64,000 nucleotides of DNA from Lachnospiraceae bacterium (GTDB lineage Bacteria > Bacillota > Clostridia > Lachnospirales > Lachnospiraceae). The notes under the pieces are model-generated. The model made no database searches. It saw only the letters and a list, made by a program, of their open reading frames with translations, and was not told the origin of the DNA. Position numbers and translations under genes: made by a program. Of this stretch, positions 54,301-62,943 are shown piece after piece (position 1 is the stretch's first letter; every line of letters starts with the position of its first letter). The stretch spans positions 30,787 to 94,786 of the forward strand of contig CAADSM010000152.1 in assembly GCA_900751785.1 (NCBI GenBank). Reading direction: 5' to 3'.

Positions 54301-55799
54301 CTCACGCCTCCCTCTGCCGTCCTCAGCGCCTGAAGCACTGCTCCTGCTTTATTCATGCACTCTTCAAATTCTTTTTCCGGCACGCTGTCCGCCACGATGC
54401 CCGCTCCGGTCTGCACGCACACACGGCCGTTCTTTTTGTATGCCAGCCGTATGGAAATACAGGTGTCGATGTTCCCGGCAAAGTCAAGATAACCGACCGC
54501 ACCTCCGTAAATTCCCCGTTTCCTTCCCTCCAGCTCCGCAATGATCTCACATGCCCGGATCTTCGGCGCTCCCGAGAGGGTTCCAGCTGGGAGGATCGCA
54601 TCCACCACATCCACACTGTCTCTGTCCTCCCGAATACGCCCGGATACGGTCGACCCGATGTGCATCACATGGGAAAATCTCTCAATGCCCATATACTTTT
54701 CCACATGTACGGTTCCCGGGACACTGATCTTTCCCAGATCGTTTCTCCCCAGATCCACCAGCATATTGTGCTCTGCCAGTTCCTTTTCGTCGCTTAAGAG
54801 CTCCTCTTCCAGGGCCTGATCTTCCTCTTTCGTCTTTCCTCTCGGACGTGTCCCGGCAAGCGGGAAAGTAAACAGTCTGCCGCCTGCCATTTTCGCCAGC
54901 GTCTCAGGGGAAGCGCCTGCGGCCTCGATATCATCGCTGGAGAAATAGAACATATAGGGGGACGGATTCGTCGTCCGCAGTACCCGGTAAGTGTCAAACA
55001 AGCTGCCCTCCGCTTCCGCAGTCATGGGGTTGGAGAGCACGACCTGGAAAATGTCTCCCTCACGGATGTACTCCTTCGCACGCTCCACCATCGCCGCATA
55101 CTCTTCTTTTTCTTTTGCAGGGCGGAAGTCTTCCTTCAGGACAAGGGGACGGAAATCAGCTTTTGCCCGGCTGCGGATCAGACGTTCCATCTCATCCAGC
55201 TCCCGCTCTGCGCGGCGGCAGTTTTCTTCCAGGTCTCCCGTCAGGCTGACGCCTGCGATCAGGATCAGTTTCTGTCTGTAATTATCGAAAACGATCACTT
55301 TGTCAAAAAGCATCAGATCCACATCCCGAAATTCCTGTCCTTCTCCGGATGCCCGAATCGGCGCCTCCAGCGAGGGCTCTGCATATCTGATATAATCATA
55401 TGCGAAATATCCCACCAGGCCGCCGGTAAACGGAGGCATTCCCTCCACAGCAGGGCTTCTGTAGTCTTCCAGTATCTTCCGGATCACCTCTCCCGGATGA
55501 TCCACATGAAATGTCTTCCTTTTCTTCTCTTCTTCCTCTTTGCCCTCCGTGACAGTCAGCACCCCGCCGGTACACGTGATCTCCATGGAAGGTGCGTAGC
55601 CGAGGAAGGAATATCTTCCCCACTGCTGCCGGTCTTCCGCACTTTCCAGCAGGTAGCAGTGTCTGCTGGCTGCCCTTAAGCACCGCATCACTTCCACCGG
55701 AGTAAATGCATCCGCGTAAAGCTCCCGGCTGACAGGGACCCTTTTGTATCCCCCTGTCTCCGCATAGGATCTGATCAGTTTCAGTGTCTTTTCTTCCAT
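54297..55799 (-). CDS. trpE: Anthranilate synthase component I
   Basis: 500 residues. LLESAEDRQQWGRYSFLGY near residue 50 is the tryptophan feedback site. The C-terminal chorismate-binding part has FPLAGTRPRGKT, LVDLGRNDLGKISVPG and AGIVADSVPEKEFEEC. Start AAGGAGG, then ATG 55799. First structural gene after the T-box leader. Confidence 0.98.
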   Translation of the reverse strand: MEEKTLKLIRSYAETGGYKRVPVSRELYADAFTPVEVMRCLRAASRHCYLLESAEDRQQWGRYSFLGYAPSMEITCTGGVLTVTEGKEEEEKKRKTFHVDHPGEVIRKILEDYRSPAVEGMPPFTGGLVGYFAYDYIRYAEPSLEAPIRASGEGQEFRDVDLMLFDKVIVFDNYRQKLILIAGVSLTGDLEENCRRAERELDEMERLIRSRAKADFRPLVLKEDFRPAKEKEEYAAMVERAKEYIREGDIFQVVLSNPMTAEAEGSLFDTYRVLRTTNPSPYMFYFSSDDIEAAGASPETLAKMAGGRLFTFPLAGTRPRGKTKEEDQALEEELLSDEKELAEHNMLVDLGRNDLGKISVPGTVHVEKYMGIERFSHVMHIGSTVSGRIREDRDSVDVVDAILPAGTLSGAPKIRACEIIAELEGRKRGIYGGAVGYLDFAGNIDTCISIRLAYKKNGRVCVQTGAGIVADSVPEKEFEECMNKAGAVLQALRTAEGGVR

Positions 55800-55933
55800 A
55801 AGCGCCTCCTTCTGCTGTCTGCATCTGTCAGGAGGGCGTCCGCCCTATGGTGGAATCATCCCTGCCGGCCTTCGCAAGCCCGCTTGCACGGCCGTCAGCG
55901 CTGCTTCCTCCGCACATCGGACTAAAAACAAAA

Positions 55934-56226
55934 CGTCCCTGACAGAATTGGTTTGATTCTGTCAAGGACGGTAAATTTAAAATATTTCCGCGGTGCCACC
56001 TTGATTCACGGGGAATCCCCGTGCGCTCTGCGAGATACTATCATATCTCCGGCAACTGACGTATGCCTGCACGTCGCAGAATACTCAGACAAAAGTGTCC
56101 TTTGACTGCGCCCTCCGCGGTCCATTTGGCAGACTGCATTTCCACCCAGCTCTCACCTGCCCGGACTCTCTGTGCGCGCATGACTGCTTTGATCTCCGCT
56201 TCAACGGTTTAAAGTGTTATTAATTT
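55934..56226 (-). promoter_or_regulatory. T-box riboswitch, tryptophan specifier, upstream of trpEGDCFBA
   Basis: The AGAGAGTCCGGGCAGGTGAGAG Stem I region is followed by specifier TGG in CCAAATGGACC (complement of 56122-56124). The T-box AAGGTGGCACCGCGG is the complement of 55988-56002. The terminator is CGTCCTTGACAGAAT/ATTCTGTCAGGGACG with TTTTGTTTTT (55934-55970). Uncharged tRNA-Trp should induce the biosynthetic operon. From the terminator to trpE (55800-55933) there is only a small GC-rich hairpin at about 55832-55845. Confidence 0.94.
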
Positions 56227-56232
56227 TTCTGA

Positions 56233-56261
56233 ATTTTATCACTTGTATCATTTAATGTCAA
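56233..56261 (-). promoter_or_regulatory. Sigma-A promoter of the trp operon
   Basis: TTGACA (complement of 56256-56261), 17-base spacer, TAAAAT (complement of 56233-56238), directly past the stop of the UbiB-like gene. Confidence 0.85.
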
Positions 56262-56272
56262 GACTATTTGCA

Positions 56273-57856
56273 CTATTTCCTTGAAAGCATATGTTTGATA
56301 AAAACATACATAACGATAATAAACGCCAGCATATAACCGAATGCGCCAAGCGCCGGTATGCCCAGGACCTTCGGCGTCATATCTGTGGTGCAGATAATGC
56401 TGGAGCTGATCAGCAGAGCCATGACCCACAGCCCCATGACGATATTCCGCACAAGCCTCCTCAGGAGTCTCGCCAAGTCATCTGTCACCTGCAGGTCCAG
56501 GTTTACTTTTGCCTGGCCTTTCAAGTATCCGTGCATCATATCTGATATGAGGGACGGAATATCCAGCGCTTTCCGGAAAGATTTAACAATGCTTTTCCCG
56601 CTGCTCTTCAGCTCCTTCTTCAGGTCGATATTCTGGAAAAATTTTCCTGTCAGATGGGCTGTCGCGATCTCTACCATATTGAGGTCCGGCGCAATATCCG
56701 CCAGAACGCCTTCCATGTGGGACAGACCTCTCGCCAGCATCGTCAGACCGTGGGGCATCATGATCTTGTTGTCCTTCATCACGTCCATAAGGTCCGAGAG
56801 GACTTCCGCCACATTGATACTGCCCATGTTAGTACTGCCATACTTCATGAGAAGCGTGTCGATATCCTCATAAAGCTTTCTCTGGTCCGGGCGCTCTTTA
56901 AATTCTCCAAGCGCCATCACTGCCTCCTGGATCAAGCCCACGTCATTGAGCGCAACTCCCTGTACTGCCTTGCCGATCATCTCCCGGTCATGTTCCGTGA
57001 GACGTCCCATCATCCCCATATCAATCCAGATGATCTTGCCTTCTCTGATCTTCACATTTCCCGAATGGGGATCTGCATGGAAAAACCCGTCGTCCATCAC
57101 CTGCTTAATATAGTTGTCTACCAGCTTGCTTCCGATCTCTCTTAAATCATATCCGTTCTCGAGGAGCGCCTCCTTATCGTCAATCCCGCAGCCGTCGATA
57201 TACTCCATCACAAGCACGTGCACTGTCGTAAACTGCTGATACAGGATCGGCGTGCCGACGAAATTCACATCCTTATTCCTGCGCGCGAACTCCTCCATGT
57301 TCGATGCCTCAGTCAGGAAATTCATCTCGTCCCTTGTCACAGACCACATTTCGTCGAGAACAAGGTCCAAGTCTGCCATTCCCTTGATGCTGACCGGCGG
57401 AAGAAGCTTTACCGCTTTATGGAGCAGGTCGATATCCCTCGCCATCTTCTCATAGATGCCCCTGCGCTGCACCTTCACGACGACCTTCTCGCCAGTTCGC
57501 AGGACCGCGCGGTGTACCTGGGCAATTGAAGCTGAACCCTGGGGTTCTTCCTCGATCTCGGAAAAAACTCTCTTCCACGACCGGCCATAGGACTCCTCGA
57601 TCACTTCGATCACTTCCTCAAAGGGCATGGGCGTCACATCAGAACGCAGCTTCATCAGCTCATCGCAGTACCTCTTCGGAAGCACGTCCGAGTGCATGGA
57701 CATGATCTGTCCCAGCTTGATAAAGGTAGGTCCCAGATCTTCGATGATAAGCCTCAGCTTCTTCGGCGTAACACCTCTTGTGATATTATGCTTCCGCAGT
57801 ACCGCAGTGATCTCTCTGAGCCTTGAGTTGTATTCGATCGGTTCTATCTTACTCAT
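56273..57856 (-). CDS. UbiB/ABC1-family atypical kinase
   Basis: 527 residues. The family signature KLGQ is in GPTFIKLGQIMSMHSD near residue 52; the Ala-rich loop is GSASIAQVHRAVL, the invariant Lys is in VVVKVQRRG, and FHADPHSGN plus IWIDMGMMG are the catalytic Asp and metal sites. Two membrane helices lie at the C-terminus (about 470-520). In bacteria with ubiquinone it supports quinone synthesis; the likely host lacks ubiquinone, so its target is uncertain. It overlaps the phasin-like gene by eight bases. Confidence 0.92.
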   Translation of the reverse strand: MSKIEPIEYNSRLREITAVLRKHNITRGVTPKKLRLIIEDLGPTFIKLGQIMSMHSDVLPKRYCDELMKLRSDVTPMPFEEVIEVIEESYGRSWKRVFSEIEEEPQGSASIAQVHRAVLRTGEKVVVKVQRRGIYEKMARDIDLLHKAVKLLPPVSIKGMADLDLVLDEMWSVTRDEMNFLTEASNMEEFARRNKDVNFVGTPILYQQFTTVHVLVMEYIDGCGIDDKEALLENGYDLREIGSKLVDNYIKQVMDDGFFHADPHSGNVKIREGKIIWIDMGMMGRLTEHDREMIGKAVQGVALNDVGLIQEAVMALGEFKERPDQRKLYEDIDTLLMKYGSTNMGSINVAEVLSDLMDVMKDNKIMMPHGLTMLARGLSHMEGVLADIAPDLNMVEIATAHLTGKFFQNIDLKKELKSSGKSIVKSFRKALDIPSLISDMMHGYLKGQAKVNLDLQVTDDLARLLRRLVRNIVMGLWVMALLISSSIICTTDMTPKVLGIPALGAFGYMLAFIIVMYVFIKHMLSRK

Positions 57857-58211
57857 TCGTATCTGTATTCTCCCGGATGTCTTCCTTCTCTTCCGAAGCT
57901 TCCTCCTGTCCCTGCGTCTCCTTCTTACGGATCTGCTCCTTCAGCGCATCGAGCTGCCCGGGTGTCATTTGATCCAGAAGATCGCTGAGGTCTTCCGGAG
58001 AAGTCGGCTTCATGGATACATTGACTTTCTCTTTCACCGTCTTTTTAATATTGTGCTTCAGCTCTTCATTGAGAACCTTTCCCTGCTCAACGGTAAGTTC
58101 CCCTTTCTGTACCATTTCCTCCAGGATCTCTTTTGACTTCTCGGCTGTTACGGCAACAGCTCCGATCCCTGCCAGTAAAAGTTTCTTGATGTCATCTCCC
58201 AATTTTTCCAT
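57849..58211 (-). CDS. Phasin-like helical protein
   Basis: 120 residues from ATG 58211 (AAGGAG upstream). MEKLGDDIKKLLLAGIGAVAVTAEKSKEILEEMV is a short hydrophobic patch plus a long amphipathic helix, as in proteins annotated phasin family in Clostridia. The C-terminal half is acidic (TQGQEEASEEKEDIREN). Coupled to the UbiB-like gene by overlap, it may be its regulatory partner. No polyhydroxyalkanoate genes are in the window. Confidence 0.72.
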   Translation of the reverse strand: MEKLGDDIKKLLLAGIGAVAVTAEKSKEILEEMVQKGELTVEQGKVLNEELKHNIKKTVKEKVNVSMKPTSPEDLSDLLDQMTPGQLDALKEQIRKKETQGQEEASEEKEDIRENTDTNE

Positions 58212-58254
58212 ATGTCTTCTCTCCTTCTGCTGTATCGCTTCCGCGGACAGCCTG

Positions 58255-58806
58255 CTATACTTGTGTCTGACCGCCGTTTCCGTACTTCTCTTTATACCGT
58301 TCAATGCATTCTTCAATCACCTGCACTGCTCCGAGCGCTCCTTCGAACTCATTCACTGCTGTCTTCTTACCCTCCAAATCCTTGTAGACACTGAAAAAGT
58401 GCCGGATCTCGTCAAAAATATGCTTCGGCAGCTCCGAGATATCCGTGTATGCCTCATATGTAGGATCAGCCCAGGGAATTGCAATCACTTTCTCATCCCC
58501 TGAACCGCCGTCCGTCATCTTCATCACGCCGATCGGATAGCATCTCACCAGCGTCAGCGGCTCCAGTGGTTCGGAACACATGACAAGCACGTCCAGCGGA
58601 TCACCATCGTCCCCCAGCGTCCGAGGGATAAATCCATAATTCATCGGATAATGGGTCGAAGTATAAAGCACTCTGTCCAGAATGATCATTCCCGTCTCTT
58701 TATCCAGCTCGTACTTTTTTTTACTTCCCTTTGATATCTCGATCACCGAGATAAAATCTGTCGGGAATATCCTGTCTTCGCTGATATCATGCCATATGTT
58801 TCCCAT
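58255..58806 (-). CDS. ppa: Inorganic pyrophosphatase, family I
   Basis: 183 residues, soluble type. The active-site signature [10 protein letters not shown] supplies metal-binding Asp residues; [20 protein letters not shown] and IPWADPTY are also family marks. It splits pyrophosphate from biosynthesis in the cytosol. Its stop is 43 bases before the phasin-like start. Confidence 0.93.
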   Translation of the reverse strand: MGNIWHDISEDRIFPTDFISVIEISKGSKKKYELDKETGMIILDRVLYTSTHYPMNYGFIPRTLGDDGDPLDVLVMCSEPLEPLTLVRCYPIGVMKMTDGGSGDEKVIAIPWADPTYEAYTDISELPKHIFDEIRHFFSVYKDLEGKKTAVNEFEGALGAVQVIEECIERYKEKYGNGGQTQV

Positions 58807-58827
58807 TGCTCTGTCCTCCTTTGCCTT

Positions 58828-59085
58828 TTATAAACATTCTTTAAATACATTCTCTACTGCCGAACAGGCTTCAGCCTCATCCTCTCCGGACACTTCCACT
58901 GTGATCTCATCGCCAAAGCGGATTCCCAGCGACATAAGCTGCATCAGTTTTTTTGCGTCTGCACTGCATCCTCCCGCCTTCAGGGTAATCTCCGAAGTAA
59001 ATTTCTGTGCCTCTTTCACGACCATTCCTGCGGGCCTTGCGTGAATGCCCGCTTTATCAGTGATAACATAAGTAAATGATGTCAT
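58828..59085 (-). CDS. ptsH: HPr-family phosphocarrier with Lys at position 46
   Basis: 85 residues. The phospho-acceptor is His15 in GIHARPAG. The second regulatory site, normally Ser46 in KSIMGVMSL, is KKLMQLMSLG here, so residue 46 is Lys and HprK could not phosphorylate it. It could carry phosphate for PTS but not act in Ser46-P/CcpA catabolite control. Another HPr with Ser46 may exist elsewhere. AAAGGAGATAAC precedes the ATG. Confidence 0.92.
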   Translation of the reverse strand: MTSFTYVITDKAGIHARPAGMVVKEAQKFTSEITLKAGGCSADAKKLMQLMSLGIRFGDEITVEVSGEDEAEACSAVENVFKECL

Positions 59086-59242
59086 AATGTTATCTCCTTT
59101 CCTGTTTTTTCCGGTTTCAGACCGTTTTTACTCTTGCTTTTAATTTTACAACCTGTATGTGATTACGTCCAGTATTCTTTCTAGATTTCTGTCAGGCAGC
59201 AGCCGGAAAAATTCCCGTTCCCATAAAAAATCAACAGTTGCA

Positions 59243-59289
59243 GAAGACCGGACACGGGAGCTGTGATGCCTCTCCCATATCCGGTCTTC
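59243..59289 (-). terminator. Terminator after the small alarmone synthetase
   Basis: Arms GAAGACCGG/CCGGTCTTC with inner GGGAG/CTCCC, then TTGATTTTTT on the minus strand. Confidence 0.75.
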
Positions 59290-59297
59290 CTTGTTCA

Positions 59298-60050
59298 CTA
59301 TTCAGTTTTCCGGTTCTTAAAGTGAAATACTCTCTGATGTGTCCCATTCCCGATCACATTATCAAGTACGTCATCTATATCTCTGCCGCCGGTTTCACGA
59401 ACTGCGCACTGCTGAACAGCCTCATTGAGCTGCAGCATCCTTTCATCCAGATCTTCCACCATCTTCGCGCACTCCCGCAGGTCTCGGCTGATATAGTCCG
59501 GAGCGTTCCCCTCGAACTTATAGTAGATCTTATGCTCCAGGCTGGCCCAGAAGTCCATCGCGATCGTACGGATCTGGATCTCAACCTTGGTGTCGACCAC
59601 ACTGTCCGACAGAAAAATCGGCACGGAAACGAGCATGTGATAGCTCTTGTAACCGCTCTCTTTCGGATTCTTGATATAGTCCTTGATGGAAAGTACCTTG
59701 AGGTCGCTCTGGTTTCCTATCATCTCAGCCAACCGGTAGATATCTGACGTAAAAGAACAGATGATACGTACCCCCGCTATGTCATTCACATATTTCACCA
59801 TATTCTCTATCGAAGTCTCGTAGCCATAGCGCCTCAGCTTTTTTACGATGCTGTCTGACTCTTTGATCCTGGTCTTGATATGCTCGATCGGGTTATACTG
59901 ATGTACGTGCTTAAATTCATCATTGAGGATTTCCAGTTTTGTGTTAATCTCTTTCAAAGCCGCATTGTAAAGGAATATGACCGTCTTCCAGGTATCTACA
60001 TCATCGTAATTCCTCAAAGCAGCCTCTACCTGCTGTTCGCCATTCATCAT
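59298..60050 (-). CDS. Small alarmone synthetase (RelQ/RelP type)
   Basis: 250 residues. A single RelA/SpoT synthetase domain: KLRRYGYETSIENM, DIAGVRIICSF, GYKSYHMLVSVP and VEIQIRTIAMDFWASLEHK. No HD hydrolase or ACT/TGS domains. It would make (p)ppGpp without ribosome input, complementing the bifunctional Rel at 18339. The start with GGGGG six bases upstream is used rather than the earlier frame. Confidence 0.93.
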   Translation of the reverse strand: MMNGEQQVEAALRNYDDVDTWKTVIFLYNAALKEINTKLEILNDEFKHVHQYNPIEHIKTRIKESDSIVKKLRRYGYETSIENMVKYVNDIAGVRIICSFTSDIYRLAEMIGNQSDLKVLSIKDYIKNPKESGYKSYHMLVSVPIFLSDSVVDTKVEIQIRTIAMDFWASLEHKIYYKFEGNAPDYISRDLRECAKMVEDLDERMLQLNEAVQQCAVRETGGRDIDDVLDNVIGNGTHQRVFHFKNRKTE

Positions 60051-60139
60051 GGACATCCCCCATTGGTTGCTGTTATACAATTAAGTATACCATGTTTTAG
60101 GTCCGCTGTCACAGAGTTCGCTCTTTTTTAATTTTCTTT

Positions 60140-60928
60140 TTAGATATCCTGACCACTGCTTGTCAGCGTTGCCCAGTCCCCGATCCTGCGGAATCCAAGC
60201 GTTACATATAGATTATCCGCTTCGCCCCTGAGGCTGAACAGGCAGGGCTTCCTGCCTCTCTCGAGGATTTCTCTGCACAGAGTGCTCACGATCTGTCCTG
60301 CCAGATGCTGGTCCCGATATTCCGGCGCAGTCGCGATCCCCCCGATCATGACCGTGTCCGCACTCTCTCCAGCAATGCCGCCGTGGGCGGCGATCCTGCC
60401 ATCTCTCCGGATCACATAATGTGTTCCGCCCGCTTTCTCGATCTGATCCGCGATCATTTTCTCAGACGTATACATATCTTTCAGCTCAGGTATCGTCCGA
60501 AGAAACTGATAGATTTCCTGTGCGTCTTCGACTCCGGCTCTCTCCGGGTACTCCCGGATCTGCTCCAATCCCGCGCTGCCATCCAGGACATAAAACCCTC
60601 TGGTCTCCATCTCATAATCTGAGAGGAGCCACTGCGCCACTCTCACACTCTCCGGTCTTCCCATGATCACATCCGGAAGAAACATTCCGAACAGCTGTTC
60701 AAGAAAATCCACGTTTACTCTGTTGTTCCTGCAGTAGATCAGAAGATTCCGGTAATAGCAGAGATAGACTCCGATGCACTCCCCGTTTTCCACCTCGGCA
60801 AATACTGTCTGAAATTCTTCTTCAAACCCGAAGTCCTCTATATCTGCGAGCAGGAATGTGTTGTATACTGCCTCCTCTTTCAGGCAGGAGATCAGCATCT
60901 CTCTGTCCTTTTCTGTACATTGTATCAT
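60140..60928 (-). CDS. GNAT family N-acetyltransferase
   Basis: 262 residues. The C-terminal GNAT domain (about 160-260) has VMIGGIATAPEYRDQHLAGQIVSTL, the acetyl-CoA loop. The N-terminal part (KEEAVYNTFLLADIEDFGFE) is a second degenerate GNAT-like unit, as in the family of putative acetyltransferases of gut Clostridia. Substrate unknown. The start at 60928 follows AGAGG; a longer frame to 61048 has no ribosome site. Confidence 0.85.
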   Translation of the reverse strand: MIQCTEKDREMLISCLKEEAVYNTFLLADIEDFGFEEEFQTVFAEVENGECIGVYLCYYRNLLIYCRNNRVNVDFLEQLFGMFLPDVIMGRPESVRVAQWLLSDYEMETRGFYVLDGSAGLEQIREYPERAGVEDAQEIYQFLRTIPELKDMYTSEKMIADQIEKAGGTHYVIRRDGRIAAHGGIAGESADTVMIGGIATAPEYRDQHLAGQIVSTLCREILERGRKPCLFSLRGEADNLYVTLGFRRIGDWATLTSSGQDI

Positions 60929-61155
60929 CATAGGCCTCTGTCCGTTCCTTTCTTCCGCAGCATTGTCTGTTTCTGACGCTTTATTTTCGCAGATCATGCG
61001 CGGCGCTTTTCTGCCATAAAGTATAATTATTCTGCAGATTCGTGTCAAGGCGGGGCAAACTATTACATTTTCCGGTCCCGCACTGTATTTTTTTCGATGA
61101 TTGTGATAGAATATCCATACTCCGACGAGATATTTTCAGAAAGGACTGATGCTGA

Positions 61156-61419
61156 ATGTTCCGTTTATGGGGAAAAGAGTTCAAAGACAACCGGATGCTG
61201 CGGGATACCGTCATCTGCGATAAGACCGACGACACCCGCACACATAAAATCTTTCACGCGCTGGATGCAGTCTGCTATGAATTTGACCTGAGCAAGCCCA
61301 TCTGGCTCGACAGCACTATCAACGATTTCAAGAAACACGCCAAAGCAAGATTCTATCAGGACAATTTTGTAGATTCCATCGATTTTGACTATCTTGAGAT
61401 CCAGATCATCGAAGAGTAG
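61156..61419 (+). CDS. Small conserved-looking hypothetical protein
   Basis: 87 residues, soluble, with an acidic C-terminal half (YLEIQIIEE) and the pattern HKIFHALDAVCYEFDLSKPIWLD. AAAGGAC lies upstream of the ATG. It has the length and composition of a genuine gene but no family I recognise. It is the only plus-strand gene in this region. Confidence 0.7.
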   Translation: MFRLWGKEFKDNRMLRDTVICDKTDDTRTHKIFHALDAVCYEFDLSKPIWLDSTINDFKKHAKARFYQDNFVDSIDFDYLEIQIIEE

Positions 61420-61426
61420 ACGAAAC

Positions 61427-61462
61427 GGGGAAGGCCGGCTGCTGATGCCGCCGGCTTTCCCC
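61427..61462. terminator. Bidirectional terminator
   Basis: 13-bp arms GGGGAAGGCCGGC/GCCGGCTTTCCCC between the convergent hypothetical gene and the MacB-type gene. Confidence 0.75.
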
Positions 61463-61521
61463 TTCGCATTTTCTCAATTTTCTTCATTTCATTGCGTACT
61501 ATGAAGAACGCAGATCTTCTG

Positions 61522-62943
61522 TCACTCATTTCTGATCGCCGCCAGGGGACTCAGCTTCATAGCCCGCACCGCCGGGAAATACCCTGCCGCCATCCCGACA
61601 AGCACAGCGAATCCGAGAGATGCCAGGATCAGCCATATCGGGATGAAGGAAAGGCTTCCGCTAACTCCCACGCTCTGCCCGGAGAGCGCCAGATTGATCA
61701 CGCCGGACAGGATAAGACTCAGGATATTCCCCGCCGCGCCTCCCACGAATCCGATAAATGCCGCCTCCAGCAGGAACATCTGCCGGATATTCTTAAGGCT
61801 GCATCCGATGACCTTCATCACACCGATCTCCTTCGTCCTCTCATAAATGGACATCATCATCGTGTTGGCGATCCCGATCGCCGCTACAAGGAGCGAGACT
61901 GCCCCGATGCCTCCAAGCACAGCCTGGACCATCGCGAACTGGCTCTTCATGCTGTTAATGTAATCGATATTGGTCGACACATCATATCCCATACTCCTGA
62001 TCACTGTAGACAGCTCTTCCACATGATCAATATCATCTGCCCGAACACTTGCAGACGAGTACACAAACTGTTTATACGGCTTCCCGCTCTTTGTCGTCGG
62101 CTGGCCCGGAATAGCTCTCCCACGAAATTCCTTCTGAAGATAATTCCTGAGGATATCAATATCGCAGAACACAGAATAAGAATTATTGTTGTACTCTTCC
62201 TCGCTTCCCGCAACTATTCCGCTGGCGTGGACTACGTACTTCTTCGGCGCTCTTGTCGGACCTGCAGAACCGCCTTCTCCCCCTTCTCCTTCGGATACTC
62301 CCATCGATGAACTGCTCTGGCTCGCATAGTATCCGTCCTGGTCAAGGATCAGGAAGATCTTGTCATTCGCCAGATCGATATCAGGCGCCTCGCCTGTATC
62401 CCAATATCCTCGCCCGGTCTTTTCCTCGTAGAAATTCGTGATGACCATATTGCCGAACACAAACTCCAGTTCCGTGCTGTCCGGATCCGGGAGCCTGCCT
62501 CCCGGGAGGAGCTCTATATTTCGTGATTCCAGCTCCTCCGGCGTCATTCCGTAGATATCCAGGTATCCGATATATTTCCCCTTGAGCGCCAAGGCGCTGA
62601 TGTTGAGCACCGGATTCGCGCTTTTTACATGCTCCAGCGATCTGAGCTGTTCGATCACCTCATCTGTGATATATTTATTTTCCTGCTCCTCAGCACCTCC
62701 GCCGTTCGATCCATAAACCACGGAGGATGCACCGTCCCCCATCTTTCCCGTCACTGTAAGGCTCGTTGTCCCGCCGTTCTGTTCCACCTCTTCGTACATG
62801 GACTGCTGCAGTCCGAGGCCCAGGGAAATCATAACTACGATAGATGCGGTCCCGATCACGACTCCGAGCACGGTTAGAAATGTCCTCAGCTTCCTTCTCC
62901 TAAGGCTGCTGATGCTCATCCTCAGTAAGTCGCTCCACCTCAT
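61522..62943 (-). CDS. MacB-type ABC transporter permease
   Basis: 473 residues. One helix near the N-terminus (TFLTVLGVVIGTASIVVMIS), a large outer domain (about 45-320) and three C-terminal helices (FtsX domain), with MMMSIYERTKEIGVMKVIGCS just before the last group. This is the MacB plan for exporting peptides or lipids. No ATPase gene is in the window; it may be upstream beyond the edge. It begins within the neighbouring CARDB-like gene (44-base overlap). Confidence 0.9.
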   Translation of the reverse strand: MRWSDLLRMSISSLRRRKLRTFLTVLGVVIGTASIVVMISLGLGLQQSMYEEVEQNGGTTSLTVTGKMGDGASSVVYGSNGGGAEEQENKYITDEVIEQLRSLEHVKSANPVLNISALALKGKYIGYLDIYGMTPEELESRNIELLPGGRLPDPDSTELEFVFGNMVITNFYEEKTGRGYWDTGEAPDIDLANDKIFLILDQDGYYASQSSSSMGVSEGEGGEGGSAGPTRAPKKYVVHASGIVAGSEEEYNNNSYSVFCDIDILRNYLQKEFRGRAIPGQPTTKSGKPYKQFVYSSASVRADDIDHVEELSTVIRSMGYDVSTNIDYINSMKSQFAMVQAVLGGIGAVSLLVAAIGIANTMMMSIYERTKEIGVMKVIGCSLKNIRQMFLLEAAFIGFVGGAAGNILSLILSGVINLALSGQSVGVSGSLSFIPIWLILASLGFAVLVGMAAGYFPAVRAMKLSPLAAIRNE

